NCBI GenBank assembly: GCA_032907525.1
Contig: JAJJPM010000005.1
Span: 1-64,000 of the forward strand
Reading direction: 5' to 3'
Source of the DNA: JAHJQQ01 sp032907525
Lineage (GTDB): Bacteria > Pseudomonadota > Gammaproteobacteria > Thiohalobacterales > Thiohalobacteraceae
Length of the DNA: 64,000 nt
Every line of letters starts with the position of its first letter. Positions within the stretch are counted from its first letter, which is position 1. The notes beneath the pieces are model-generated. The model was given only the letters and a program-made list of their open reading frames with translations, was not told the origin of the DNA and did no database searches. Shown here in pieces: positions 9,942 to 18,501 of the stretch. Made by a program: the position numbers and the translations under genes.

Positions 9942-9955
9942 ATGACGTGCGTCAA
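9942..9955 (-). promoter_or_regulatory. FNR/DNR-type box, TTGACGCACGTCAT
   Basis: On the minus strand the site is TTGAC-GCAC-GTCAT, 9 of 10 positions of a symmetric TTGAC-N4-GTCAA box as found before nirS in this window. GATGAT at 9914-9919 (minus strand) lies at the class II distance for a -10, pointing to the leftward gene at 9809. It could also affect the rightward MarR gene. Confidence 0.45.
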
Positions 9956-10091
9956 GGCAACTACCGCGGCCGGCCGGACGGTAGGCGACGCCTCGCCGGC
10001 AGCTTCGTAAGTTATTGTTGTAAGGCGTAATTGGACGCGGAGGGCGAAAAATGGTATTGTGCAAATCCTTTTTCGGCGTCCGCGTCCCTCC

Positions 10092-10628
10092 ATGAGTGTC
10101 GAGCATCCCGCATCCCCCGGCCCGTCCCCGTCCCCGTCGTCCGCTCCCGCGGACACGGTGCGCGACCGGCAGGCGCGCGCGGTGGTGCAGCAGCTGCGCA
10201 TCGTCTACCGCGCCATGCAGGAACATTCGCGCTGGGTGGAGAAGCAGTGCGGCGTCAGTGCCGCCCAGCTGTGGGCGCTGTGGGAGCTGACCAACCGGCC
10301 GGGGCTGCGCGTGTCGGAACTCTCGCAGGCCCTGTCGCTCCACCAGTCGACCACCAGCAATCTGCTCGACAAGCTGGAGAAGAAGGGCCTGGTCGAGCGC
10401 CGTCGCGGCGGCCCCGATCAGCGCGTCGTGCAGGTCTTCGTCAGCGCGGCCGGCCAGGCGCTGGTCGCGCGCGCGCCGCGACCCGTGCAGGGCGCGATCT
10501 CCGCCGCCCTGGCGCAGCTGCCGGACGCCGATCTGGCGCGCCTGAGCCAGGCGCTGGCGGCGCTGATCGGCCGGATGGAAGGCGCCGACCGCGACGCGGC
10601 ATTGCAGCCGATGTCCGGCGGGCTCTGA
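10092..10628 (+). CDS. MarR-family transcriptional regulator
   Basis: 178 residues; winged-helix dimeric DNA-binding protein. The MarR core is clear: QLWALWELTNRPGLRVSELSQAL, recognition helix region HQSTTSNLLDKLEKKGLVERRR, wing GGPDQRVVQVFVSAAG. The first 20 residues are Pro/Ser rich. Start 10092 is preferred over 10059; no good ribosome site is seen for either. The ligand is unknown; the cysteine-containing small protein follows after 56 bases. Confidence 0.9.
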   Translation: MSVEHPASPGPSPSPSSAPADTVRDRQARAVVQQLRIVYRAMQEHSRWVEKQCGVSAAQLWALWELTNRPGLRVSELSQALSLHQSTTSNLLDKLEKKGLVERRRGGPDQRVVQVFVSAAGQALVARAPRPVQGAISAALAQLPDADLARLSQALAALIGRMEGADRDAALQPMSGGL

Positions 10629-10684
10629 GCACAGGTCCCCCTTTTACGATTCATTTTCGAGATGTGACACAGGAGACAATAACC

Positions 10685-10969
10685 ATGAGCAAGGACATGA
10701 TGTTCTACTGCATTCCCCAGCAGGCCTACATGGCCACCAGCAACTGCAGCAAGCTGCGCAAGCGGCCGGTGGGCAAGGTGCCGGCGGGTACCCAGCCGAA
10801 GCTGCGCGCCTGCGAGACCTGCGAAATGTATCCCCTGGTCGACACCCGCAAGGTACCCATGGTGAGCCTCACCGAGTACCTCGGCGGCGAGCGCCCGGAT
10901 GAGGTGAATCTGCAGTCCGCGAGCGCACGCAAGCTGCTTCGCGAACACCTTGCGCGGGAGGCCGTCTAG
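10685..10969 (+). CDS. Small cysteine-containing protein, 94 residues
   Basis: Not recognised. MSKDMMFYCIPQQAYMATSN begins the protein, then C-S-K-L-R-K, and ACETCEMYPLV with a CxxC pair; four cysteines in total in the first half suggest a metal site. The C-terminal half is helical (SARKLLREHLAREAV). AGGAGACAATAACC precedes the ATG, so the start is well supported. It may be cotranscribed with the MarR gene. Confidence 0.75.
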   Translation: MSKDMMFYCIPQQAYMATSNCSKLRKRPVGKVPAGTQPKLRACETCEMYPLVDTRKVPMVSLTEYLGGERPDEVNLQSASARKLLREHLAREAV

Positions 10970-11112
10970 GAGCCTGTCGGACTTGAGGCTGATCTCCTGC
11001 GGCGCCCGGTCGTCGAGACGCCGCCGGCGCGCCGCGGGATACCGGCCACGGCGTCACACCTTCACAGAGGAGCCCCGGGGCGCGGCCTGCCGCAGACCCG
11101 GGGTCGATCTGC

Positions 11113-12039
11113 ATGGCGGAACATCTGAGTCCTTCTACGCAGCCGCGCCCCCTGGTCTTCGGGGAGGTCCTGTTCGACTGCTTCCCCGACGGCCAGGAGA
11201 TCATGGGCGGCGCGCCCTTCAACGTCGCCTGGCATCTGCAGGGCTTCGGCGCCCGCCCGCTGTTCGTCAGCCGCATCGGCGAGGATGCCCGCGGGGCGCG
11301 CGTGCGCGCCGCGATGGGCGAGTGGGGCATGGACGACAGCGGCCTGCAGCGCGACGGCCGTCTGCCGACCGGTGTCGTGCGCATCACGCTGGACGGCACG
11401 CTGCACAGCTTCGACATCCTGCCCGACCAGGCCTACGACCACATCGACCGCGCGGCGGCCGTGGCGGCGGCGCACTCGATCGCGCCCGCCCTGCTCTATC
11501 ACGGCAGCCTCATCACCCGCGCGCCGGCGGCGCGCGACGCGCTCGCCGGCCTGCGCGAGGCCAGCGGCGCGCCGGCCTTCGTCGACATCAATCTGCGCGC
11601 CCCCTGGTGGGAGCGGGCGCGGATCGACGCCCTCATGCGCGGCGCGCGCTGGCTCAAGCTCAACGACGACGAGATCGCCGCGCTGCGGCCCGTTTCGTCC
11701 GATGCCGCACCCGGCGACGCGGCACTGGAGGCGGCCGTGCGGCTGCGCGCCGAACTCGGCATCGAGCGCGTGATCCTCACCTGCGGGGCGGCGGGTGCGA
11801 GCTACGTGGAAGACCGGATCGTCTCCGGCCGGCCGCCGCCGGTGCCGGTGCTCGCCGACACCATCGGTGCAGGCGACGCCTTCAGCGCCGTGACCATCCT
11901 CGGTCTGCTGCGCGGCTGGGATGCACAGACCTCCCTGGAGCGCTCGCTCGATTTCGCGGCGCGCATCTGCAGCCAGCGCGGCGCCACGGCGGCGGATGCC
12001 GCGCTATATAAGGAGTATCGGGAGGCCTGGGGGCTGTGA
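11113..12039 (+). CDS. PfkB-family carbohydrate kinase, probable fructokinase
   Basis: 308 residues. Ribokinase/PfkB fold: N-terminal GEVLFDCFPDG, MGGAPFNVAWHLQGFG substrate-binding glycines, and the C-terminal signature DTIGAGDAFSAVTILGLL with the catalytic Asp of GAGD. PfkB fructokinases phosphorylate fructose with ATP. The neighbouring sucrose-phosphate synthase and sucrose synthase make fructose the likely substrate, since sucrose synthase releases it. No strong ribosome site is seen before 11113. Confidence 0.88.
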   Translation: MAEHLSPSTQPRPLVFGEVLFDCFPDGQEIMGGAPFNVAWHLQGFGARPLFVSRIGEDARGARVRAAMGEWGMDDSGLQRDGRLPTGVVRITLDGTLHSFDILPDQAYDHIDRAAAVAAAHSIAPALLYHGSLITRAPAARDALAGLREASGAPAFVDINLRAPWWERARIDALMRGARWLKLNDDEIAALRPVSSDAAPGDAALEAAVRLRAELGIERVILTCGAAGASYVEDRIVSGRPPPVPVLADTIGAGDAFSAVTILGLLRGWDAQTSLERSLDFAARICSQRGATAADAALYKEYREAWGL

Positions 12040-12050
12040 ACCCGAAAAAT

Positions 12051-12205
12051 ACTCAGTCCGCCACGGCAGCGCACGGAGGGCACCGACATGAAACGGTGTC
12101 GTGAAGCCCTGGCCCTGCGCCTGGCGGGTGAAGAGGTTCGTCGCATGAAACGTATGATCCCCTCCCTGTTATTCCGCGTGTTTCCGCGGCCACTGCGGTT
12201 CTTGG
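12051..12205. repeat. Hairpin repeat copy R3 (degenerate, shares its centre with R7)
   Basis: Left end ACTCAGTCCGCCACGGCAGC and right end ATTCCGCGTGTTTCCGCGGC pair imperfectly. The centre (ATGAAACGGTGTCGTGAAGCCC, shortened here to its key words ATGAAAC and GAAGCCC) aligns with that of the copy at 43434-43580 over the whole length. The end lies one base before the ATG of sucrose-phosphate synthase. Confidence 0.7.
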
Positions 12206-12206
12206 C

Positions 12207-14366
12207 ATGAATCGCGCCGACGGACGCTACCTGGTGCTCATCAGCATCCACGGCCTGATGCGCGGCCGGGATCTCGAGCTGGGCCGCGATGCCGACACCG
12301 GCGGCCAGATCAAATACGTCGTGGAGCTGGCGCGCGCGCTGGCGCGGCATCCGGACGTCTGGCGCGTGGATGTGCTGACGCGCCGGGTGATCGATCCCAA
12401 GGTCTCGCCCGACTATGCCGAACCCCTGGAACCGCTGGACGACCGCGCCTTCATCGTGCGCCTGCCCTGCGGGCCGCGCCGCTATCTGCGCAAGGAGGTG
12501 CTCTGGCCCTATCTCGACAGCTTCACCGATCACGCCCTGCAGCACCTGCGCCGCATCGGCCGCGTGCCGGACGTCATCCACAGCCACTATGCCGACGCCG
12601 GCTACGTGGGCACCCGCCTGGCGGCATTGCTCGGCGTGCCGCTGGTCCACACCGGACACTCGCTGGGACGCGAGAAGCGCCGCCGGCTGATCGCGCAGGG
12701 TCAGCGCAAGGATGCGATCGAGTCCCAGTACAACATGAGTCAGCGCATCGAGGCGGAAGAGCTGACGCTGGACCACGCCCAGCGCGTCATCGCCAGCACC
12801 CAGCAGGAGGTCGAACAGCAGTACGCCAAGTACGCCAACTATCAGCCGGGACGCATGGACGTGATCCCGCCGGGCACCGACCTCGAGCGCTTCCATCCGC
12901 CCGCGCCCGATGACGACGATTCCGCCGTGGAGGCGGCGCTGGGCCGTTTTCTGCGCCATCCGGAGCGGCCGCAGATCCTGGCGCTGTCGCGCGCCGACGA
13001 GCGCAAGAACATCGCGACCCTGATCGACGCCTACGCCACCCAGCCCGGGCTGCGCGACCGCGCCAACCTCGTCATCGTCGCGGGGAACCGCGACGACATA
13101 GAACAGATGGACCGCGGACCGCGCACGGTGCTGACGGACCTGCTGCTCGCCATCGACCGCCACGATCTCTATGGACACGTGGCCTATCCCAAACATCACG
13201 CCGCCGACGACGTGCCCGCCTTCTACCGCTGCGCCGCGCGCAGCCGCGGCGTGTTCGTCAATCCCGCGCTCACCGAACCCTTCGGACTCACGCTGCTCGA
13301 GGCGGCGGCCAGCGGCCTGCCGGTGCTGGCGACGCACGACGGCGGGCCGCGCGATATCCTGCGCAACTGCCGCAACGGCAGGCTCATCGATCCGCTCGAT
13401 GCGCGCGCCATGGGACGGGCGCTGGCGGGCATGCTCGCCGAGCCGGGCAACTGGGACCGCTGGGCGCGCAACGGCATCGCCGGCGTCGACCGCCATTACT
13501 CCTGGAAGGCGCACGTCCAGAAGTACCTCAAACTGCTCGACCGCCTCGAGGGCGGCCGCCTCGCCCGGCGCCAGCTGCACTTCGGGCGCAGCCGCATGCC
13601 GACCATCGACCGCATGATCGTCTGCGCGCTGGACAACACGCTGCTGGGCGATGAAGCCGGCCTCGACGCCTTTCGCGCGCTGCTCGAATCGCATCGCGAC
13701 CGCGACCGCATCGGCTTCGGCATCGCCACCGGGCGCTCGCTGGCCGACGCCCTGCAGCTCATCGAGCGGCACCGGCTGCCGCGCCCCGACCTGCTCATCA
13801 CCTCCGTCGGCGCCGAGATCCACTACGGCCACAAGATGGTCGAGGACCAGGCCTGGGCCCGCCATATCGATTACCGCTGGGATCTGAAAGGGCTGCGCGC
13901 CGCGCTGCGCGGCCTGCCCGGGCTGAAGCTCCAGCCGAAGAAGGAGCAGCATCCCTTCAAGCTGAGCTACTTCATCGACCCCGCCAAGGCGCCACCCGTG
14001 CGCCGGCTGGTGCGCCATCTGCGCGAACGGGATCTGCACGCCAACGTCGTGTTCTCACGCAACATGTTCCTGGACCTGCTGCCGGTGCGCGCCTCCAAAG
14101 GCCTGGCGTTGCGGCACGTGCTCGGCCGCTGGGGCATACTGCCCGACGCGGTGCTGGTCGCCGGCAGTTGCGGCAGCGACGAGGAGCTGCTGTCCGGCAA
14201 TACGCTGGGCGTCGTGGTCGGCAACTACAGCCCCGAGATCGAACGCCTGCGCGGCAAGCCCCGCATCCATTTCGCGCAGGGTGAACATGCCGCAGGCATC
14301 ATCGAGGGCATGGACCACTACGATTTCCTGGGCAGCATCCGCGTACCGGGAGAGGAGGCCGAGTGA
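12207..14366 (+). CDS. sps: Sucrose-phosphate synthase with degenerate C-terminal phosphatase domain
   Basis: 719 residues. The GT-B domain (about 1-455) joins UDP-glucose and fructose-6-phosphate: HGLMRGRDLELGRDADTGGQ, HSHYADAGYVG, HTGHSLGREKRRRL, and the donor loop NPALTEPFGLTLLEAAASGLP with its E-x7-E pair. A HAD domain of the SPP type follows (about 466-719). There the nucleophile position of DxDxT is Ala474 (A-L-D476-N-T), and motif IV reads G-S-C-G-S-D instead of G-D-S-G-N-D, so phosphatase activity is doubtful. GTGA overlap with the sucrose synthase gene. Confidence 0.92.
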   Translation: MNRADGRYLVLISIHGLMRGRDLELGRDADTGGQIKYVVELARALARHPDVWRVDVLTRRVIDPKVSPDYAEPLEPLDDRAFIVRLPCGPRRYLRKEVLWPYLDSFTDHALQHLRRIGRVPDVIHSHYADAGYVGTRLAALLGVPLVHTGHSLGREKRRRLIAQGQRKDAIESQYNMSQRIEAEELTLDHAQRVIASTQQEVEQQYAKYANYQPGRMDVIPPGTDLERFHPPAPDDDDSAVEAALGRFLRHPERPQILALSRADERKNIATLIDAYATQPGLRDRANLVIVAGNRDDIEQMDRGPRTVLTDLLLAIDRHDLYGHVAYPKHHAADDVPAFYRCAARSRGVFVNPALTEPFGLTLLEAAASGLPVLATHDGGPRDILRNCRNGRLIDPLDARAMGRALAGMLAEPGNWDRWARNGIAGVDRHYSWKAHVQKYLKLLDRLEGGRLARRQLHFGRSRMPTIDRMIVCALDNTLLGDEAGLDAFRALLESHRDRDRIGFGIATGRSLADALQLIERHRLPRPDLLITSVGAEIHYGHKMVEDQAWARHIDYRWDLKGLRAALRGLPGLKLQPKKEQHPFKLSYFIDPAKAPPVRRLVRHLRERDLHANVVFSRNMFLDLLPVRASKGLALRHVLGRWGILPDAVLVAGSCGSDEELLSGNTLGVVVGNYSPEIERLRGKPRIHFAQGEHAAGIIEGMDHYDFLGSIRVPGEEAE

Positions 14367-16756
14367 TCGAAGGGCTGCGCGACTATCTGCAGCGGCACCG
14401 GGAACGGGTGTTCATGCTGCTGCGCTACTACAGCCGGCTCGGCCGGCCATTCCTGCTGCAGTCGGACCTGTGGGACGGTCTGCGGGATTTCTGCGCGCAG
14501 GCGGGCGAGGATTACGCCGCCGACGGTGCGCTCGCCGACAGCATCGCCCGCACCCAGGAGGCGGTGATCGAGGCGCCCTGGGTGTGTCTGGCCATCCGCC
14601 CGAGCATCGCCCGCTGGGTCTATCTGCGCTTCCATCTCGATACCATGGATTACACCGAGATCCCGGTCGGCGAATTCCTCGCCTTCAAGGAACATCAGGT
14701 GAACGGTCGCGATCACGCCGCCGACTGGACGCTGGAGGTCGATCTCGGTCCGTTCAACCGCGAGTTCCCCAAGCTGCGCGAATCGCGCTCCATCGGCCGC
14801 GGCATGGAGTTTCTCAACCGCCGCCTGTCGAGCCGTCTGTTCGAGCAGCTCAACCGCGACGACAACGGCCTGCTGGAGTTCCTGCGCGTCCACCAGGCCG
14901 CCGGCCAGCAGCTGATGCTGAACAGCCGCGTCGCCGGCACCGCCGATCTGCGCTACGCCCTGCGGCGCGCCGACGATTATCTCTCCTATCAGCCGGCCGA
15001 TGCCGGGTGGGAGCAGGTCTGCCACGCGCTCCAGGAAATGGGCTTCGAGCCGGGCTGGGGGCGCAGCGTATCGCGCATGCGCGACACGCTGCACCTGCTG
15101 TCGGATATCCTGGAGGCGCCGGCGCCGCAGAGCCTGGAGACCTTTCTCGGACGCGTGCCCATGATCTTCAGCCTGGCGATCCTGTCGCCGCACGGCTTCT
15201 TCGGCCAGGCCAACGTGCTCGGCCTGCCCGACACCGGCGGCCAGGTGGTCTACATCCTCGATCAGGTGCGTGCGCTGGAAAAGGAGATGCGCCGGCGCCT
15301 GAGTGAGCAGGGCCTGGATATCGAACCGCAGATCCTGGTGGTCACGCGCCTGATTCCCGAGGCGCGCGGCACGACCTGCGATCAGCGTCTCGAGGCGATC
15401 GCCGGCACGCGCAACGCGCGCATCCTGCGCGTGCCGTTCCGCACCGTCAGCGGCGAGGTGGTCGGCCCCTGGATATCACGCTTCCAGGTGTGGCCCTACC
15501 TGGAGCGCTTTGCCGCCGACGCCGGCCGCGAGATCCTCGCCGAACTCGGCGCGCGCCCGGACCTGATCATAGGCAACTATTCGGACGGCAACCTGGTCGC
15601 CAGCCTGCTGGCGCACGAGATGCGCGTCACCCAGTGCAACATCGCGCATGCGCTGGAGAAGACCAAATACCTGTACTCCGATCTGTACTGGCGCCAGAAC
15701 GAGGCCGACTACCACTTCTCCGCACAGTTCACCGCCGATCTGATCGCCATGAACGCCGCGGACTTCATCATCACCAGTACCTATCAGGAGATCGCCGGCG
15801 ACCGCAACAGCGTCGGCCAGTACGAGAGCTATGGCGCCTTCACCCTGCCGGGCCTCTACCGCGTGGTCAACGGCATCGACATCTTCGACCCCAAATTCAA
15901 CATCGTCTCGCCCGGTGCCGATGCCGACACCTTCTTTCCCTACAGCGAGGACGCGCGCCGCCTGCAGGCGCTGCAGCCCGAGATCGACGCGCTGCTGTGG
16001 GGCGGTGCCGCGGAAGACGCGCGCGGCGAGCTGGCGGATCGGGACAAGCCCCTGCTGTTCAGCATGGCCCGTCTGGATGCCATCAAGAACATCGCGGGCC
16101 TGGTGGAGTGGTATGCCCGGAGCGAGCGGCTGCGCGAGCGCGCCAATCTGCTGGTGGTCGCCGGGCACGTCGATCCCGCGCGCTCCGCGGACCGCGAGGA
16201 GCAGGAGCAGATCGCGCGTATGCACGAACTCATGGATCGATACGGACTGGACGGCCAGGTGCGCTGGCTGGGGCGCCACCTGGACAAGCCGCTGGCGGGT
16301 GAATTCTACCGCTGCATCGCCGATCGCGGCGGCGCGTTCGTGCAGCCCGCGCTGTTCGAGGCCTTCGGCCTGACGGTCGTCGAAGCGATGATCTCCGGGC
16401 TGCCCACCTTCGCGACCCGTTACGGCGGGCCACTGGAGATCATCGAACACGGCGTATCGGGTTTTCACATCGATCCCAACCACGGCGACGACGCGGCGGA
16501 ACTCATTGCGCAGTTCTTCGAGCGCAGCGCCGCCGAGCCGGCCTACTGGCGGCTGCTGTCGGACGGCGGTATCGCCCGGGTGCGCAGCCGCTACACCTGG
16601 GAGCTGTATGCCGAACGCATGATGACCCTGTCGCGCATCTACGGTTTCTGGAAATACGTCACCAACCTCGAACGTGACGAGACCCGGCGCTACCTGGAGA
16701 TGTTCTACGGCCTGCAGTTCCGCCCGCTGGCCGAACGCGTCGCCGCACCCGCCTGA
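14363..16756 (+). CDS. sus: Sucrose synthase
   Basis: 797 residues, close to bacterial sucrose synthases (about 794). Reversibly converts sucrose plus UDP (or ADP) to fructose plus NDP-glucose. The N-terminal regulatory part leads into the GT-B domain with GLPDTGGQVVYILDQVRALE, CNIAHALEKTKYLYSDLYW, and the E666-AFGLTVV-E674 motif. It starts with GTG at 14363, overlapping the previous stop in a GTGA, with AGAGGAGG upstream. Together with sps and the fructokinase it forms a sucrose cycle, likely for osmoprotection or carbon storage. Confidence 0.95.
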   Translation: MIEGLRDYLQRHRERVFMLLRYYSRLGRPFLLQSDLWDGLRDFCAQAGEDYAADGALADSIARTQEAVIEAPWVCLAIRPSIARWVYLRFHLDTMDYTEIPVGEFLAFKEHQVNGRDHAADWTLEVDLGPFNREFPKLRESRSIGRGMEFLNRRLSSRLFEQLNRDDNGLLEFLRVHQAAGQQLMLNSRVAGTADLRYALRRADDYLSYQPADAGWEQVCHALQEMGFEPGWGRSVSRMRDTLHLLSDILEAPAPQSLETFLGRVPMIFSLAILSPHGFFGQANVLGLPDTGGQVVYILDQVRALEKEMRRRLSEQGLDIEPQILVVTRLIPEARGTTCDQRLEAIAGTRNARILRVPFRTVSGEVVGPWISRFQVWPYLERFAADAGREILAELGARPDLIIGNYSDGNLVASLLAHEMRVTQCNIAHALEKTKYLYSDLYWRQNEADYHFSAQFTADLIAMNAADFIITSTYQEIAGDRNSVGQYESYGAFTLPGLYRVVNGIDIFDPKFNIVSPGADADTFFPYSEDARRLQALQPEIDALLWGGAAEDARGELADRDKPLLFSMARLDAIKNIAGLVEWYARSERLRERANLLVVAGHVDPARSADREEQEQIARMHELMDRYGLDGQVRWLGRHLDKPLAGEFYRCIADRGGAFVQPALFEAFGLTVVEAMISGLPTFATRYGGPLEIIEHGVSGFHIDPNHGDDAAELIAQFFERSAAEPAYWRLLSDGGIARVRSRYTWELYAERMMTLSRIYGFWKYVTNLERDETRRYLEMFYGLQFRPLAERVAAPA

Positions 16757-16876
16757 CACCCCTTGCGGAACGGGGCTGGAGTGGGCAAGACTAAGAACCT
16801 GCCGGGAGTCGCAGGGATGCCGGCATCGCGCCGGGCCAGCGCTGCGGCCTGTGTTCGACTCGACAGCGGGTGACTT

Positions 16877-17056
16877 ATGAATCTCTGGCTGGAAGAACTT
16901 TCCCGGACCTTCGATCAGTTGGATACCCGCGCCAAGCTGCTGGAGGCGCTGGACATCATCGAAGATCAGATGCAGGCCCTCGATGCCGCCGAGCAGGAGA
17001 CGGCGGGGCGCCTGATGGCCGAGCTCAACCGGCGGCTCGACGCCATGCACGGGTAG
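16877..17056 (+). CDS. Small helical protein, 59 residues
   Basis: Not recognised. Acidic and fully helical in appearance: MNLWLEELSRTFDQLDTRAK at the start, then heptad-like Leu/Ile spacing through LLEALDIIEDQ and GRLMAELNRRLDAMHG. A short coiled coil is likely. It follows the sucrose cluster after 120 bases and precedes the next gene by 23 bases. Coding is inferred from the GC-rich third positions and sensible composition; no strong ribosome site. Confidence 0.55.
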   Translation: MNLWLEELSRTFDQLDTRAKLLEALDIIEDQMQALDAAEQETAGRLMAELNRRLDAMHG

Positions 17057-17079
17057 CCGGTGCATCCGGAGATGCCCGC

Positions 17080-17907
17080 ATGCAGGCCGCGTATTACGCC
17101 TTGCGCCGCTTCTCTCCCTACCAGGGCATGATCCAGGTGGTGGACGTGGGCGCCGCGCGGGCCTATTCCACCGACGGGCGCCACTGGACCGTCCGCCTGC
17201 AGAGCCCCAACCACCGCACCGGCGGCGACGCCGCCACCGCCGACCATCTGATGCGCGCGCTGAACGAACGGCCGCGCCTGCCGTTTCCGCAGCAGGACCA
17301 GATCGAGCTGTGGCTGCTCGACAAGACGACGCTGCTGCCGCTGGCGCTGATCAAGACGCGGCGCCGGCTGGAGGAGATGGATGCGGTGAAGGTACCTTCC
17401 TGGCAGCCTTTTCTGACCACCGCGTCGGGTTTCCGCTGCGCCGCCCTGGAAGAGGTGCTGACCGCTCAGCGGCGCGCGCCCGGCATTGCGCCGCCGCGCG
17501 CGCAGGACGTGCTCGAGCGCCAGGTGAATCTCGCCGCGCGGCCGCTGCCGGTGCTGCAGTGGTTCCAGCGCCTGCCCGACGGCAGCGGCATCGGTCACGA
17601 TGGCCTGCGTGTGGACGACCGCCTGCGCGCGCGCCATCTGCCGCGCGAGGCCTTCCCCGAACTCCTGGTCGCCGACCGCTGGCCGGACCCGGCCGCGCAG
17701 GCGCTGGTCGACGACTATCACGCCTGGCACGCGCCGGCGCTGCTTGCGCATCAGAACCTGTCCAACGCGACGCGACGCTGGCTGGAGGCGGCCGCCTGCC
17801 GCAACCCGGCGAAACTGCTGGACAACCATGCGATGTTCCCGGAAGTGCTCGACAACGATGCGATGCAGGTGGCGCTGGTGTCCGCCAAGCTGATCCGCGC
17901 CGGCTAG
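17080..17907 (+). CDS. Hypothetical protein, 275 residues
   Basis: Not recognised. Soluble, with an N-terminal beta segment (MIQVVDVGAARAYSTDGRHW) and a helical C-terminal half containing AAACRNPAKLLDNHAMFPEV. Conserved-looking motifs QFPFPQQDQIELWLLDK-like text at about residues 68-88 suggest a real family. The start is the first ATG after CCGGAGATGCCCGC; the longer frame from 16870 overlaps the small gene upstream in another frame. Confidence 0.7.
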   Translation: MQAAYYALRRFSPYQGMIQVVDVGAARAYSTDGRHWTVRLQSPNHRTGGDAATADHLMRALNERPRLPFPQQDQIELWLLDKTTLLPLALIKTRRRLEEMDAVKVPSWQPFLTTASGFRCAALEEVLTAQRRAPGIAPPRAQDVLERQVNLAARPLPVLQWFQRLPDGSGIGHDGLRVDDRLRARHLPREAFPELLVADRWPDPAAQALVDDYHAWHAPALLAHQNLSNATRRWLEAAACRNPAKLLDNHAMFPEVLDNDAMQVALVSAKLIRAG

Positions 17908-17939
17908 CGGCGCCTCCATGAACCCAAAAACCGATTTTG

Positions 17940-18054
17940 GCCACGGAAGAACACGGAACGCATTTCCGGACAAAACCATTTCAGCCACGGAAGCACACGG
18001 AACCACACGGAAGGCGGGGATGCGGCGGGCTTTGTATTTCCGTGTGGTTCCGTG
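17940..18054. repeat. Hairpin repeat copy R4 (ACGGAA family, nested)
   Basis: Two left-arm-like blocks occur (from 17940 and from 17984, both GCCACGGAAG...CACGGAAC), but only one, shortened right arm (18038-18054, TTCCGTGTGGTTCCGTG). The right arm pairs perfectly with the second left block over 17 bases. It ends 18 bases before the ATG at 18073. Confidence 0.75.
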
Positions 18055-18072
18055 ACCATCGAGGACCCCGGA

Positions 18073-18441
18073 ATGAACGATGCACTCGCGGCGTTCCGCG
18101 CCGAGCTGGCGGCGCGGGGCGGCGACTACATCTGTGAGGATACGCTCGGCGGCCGCAGCGCGCGGCTGCGCTTCATCGGCCGCTTCGAGGGCGAGGACGT
18201 CGTCTGGGATGCCGAACTCGTCGCCCTGGCCGCGACCGAGGAGGCGCCGGTGCAGTATCTCGACATCGGCGCGCCCGGGCCGCATGGCGTCCCCATCCGC
18301 ATCGGCCTGGCGGTGCCGGCGATCGACCGCGCCACGCTGCTGAAGACCATCATCATGGTGCGCAACTACAAACGCCTGCGGCGCGGGCGGCACGAATTCG
18401 GGCCGCACGGACCGGTCGCGCGCGGACGCGGCTATCCTTAG
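18073..18441 (+). CDS. Hypothetical protein, 122 residues
   Basis: Not recognised. Single-domain alpha/beta protein (FRAELAARGGDYICEDTLGG; VVWDAELVALAATEEAPVQYLD) with a basic tail (NYKRLRRGRHEFGPHG). A GTG at 18052 inside the hairpin repeat would add seven residues; the ATG at 18073 is preferred. Convergent or co-directional signals are absent. Confidence 0.65.
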   Translation: MNDALAAFRAELAARGGDYICEDTLGGRSARLRFIGRFEGEDVVWDAELVALAATEEAPVQYLDIGAPGPHGVPIRIGLAVPAIDRATLLKTIIMVRNYKRLRRGRHEFGPHGPVARGRGYP

Positions 18442-18501
18442 GGCCTGTTAACACTATTCGCACCGCGGCGCCGCGCCGACAGCGCAGCAGGAGAACCCGC
18501 C

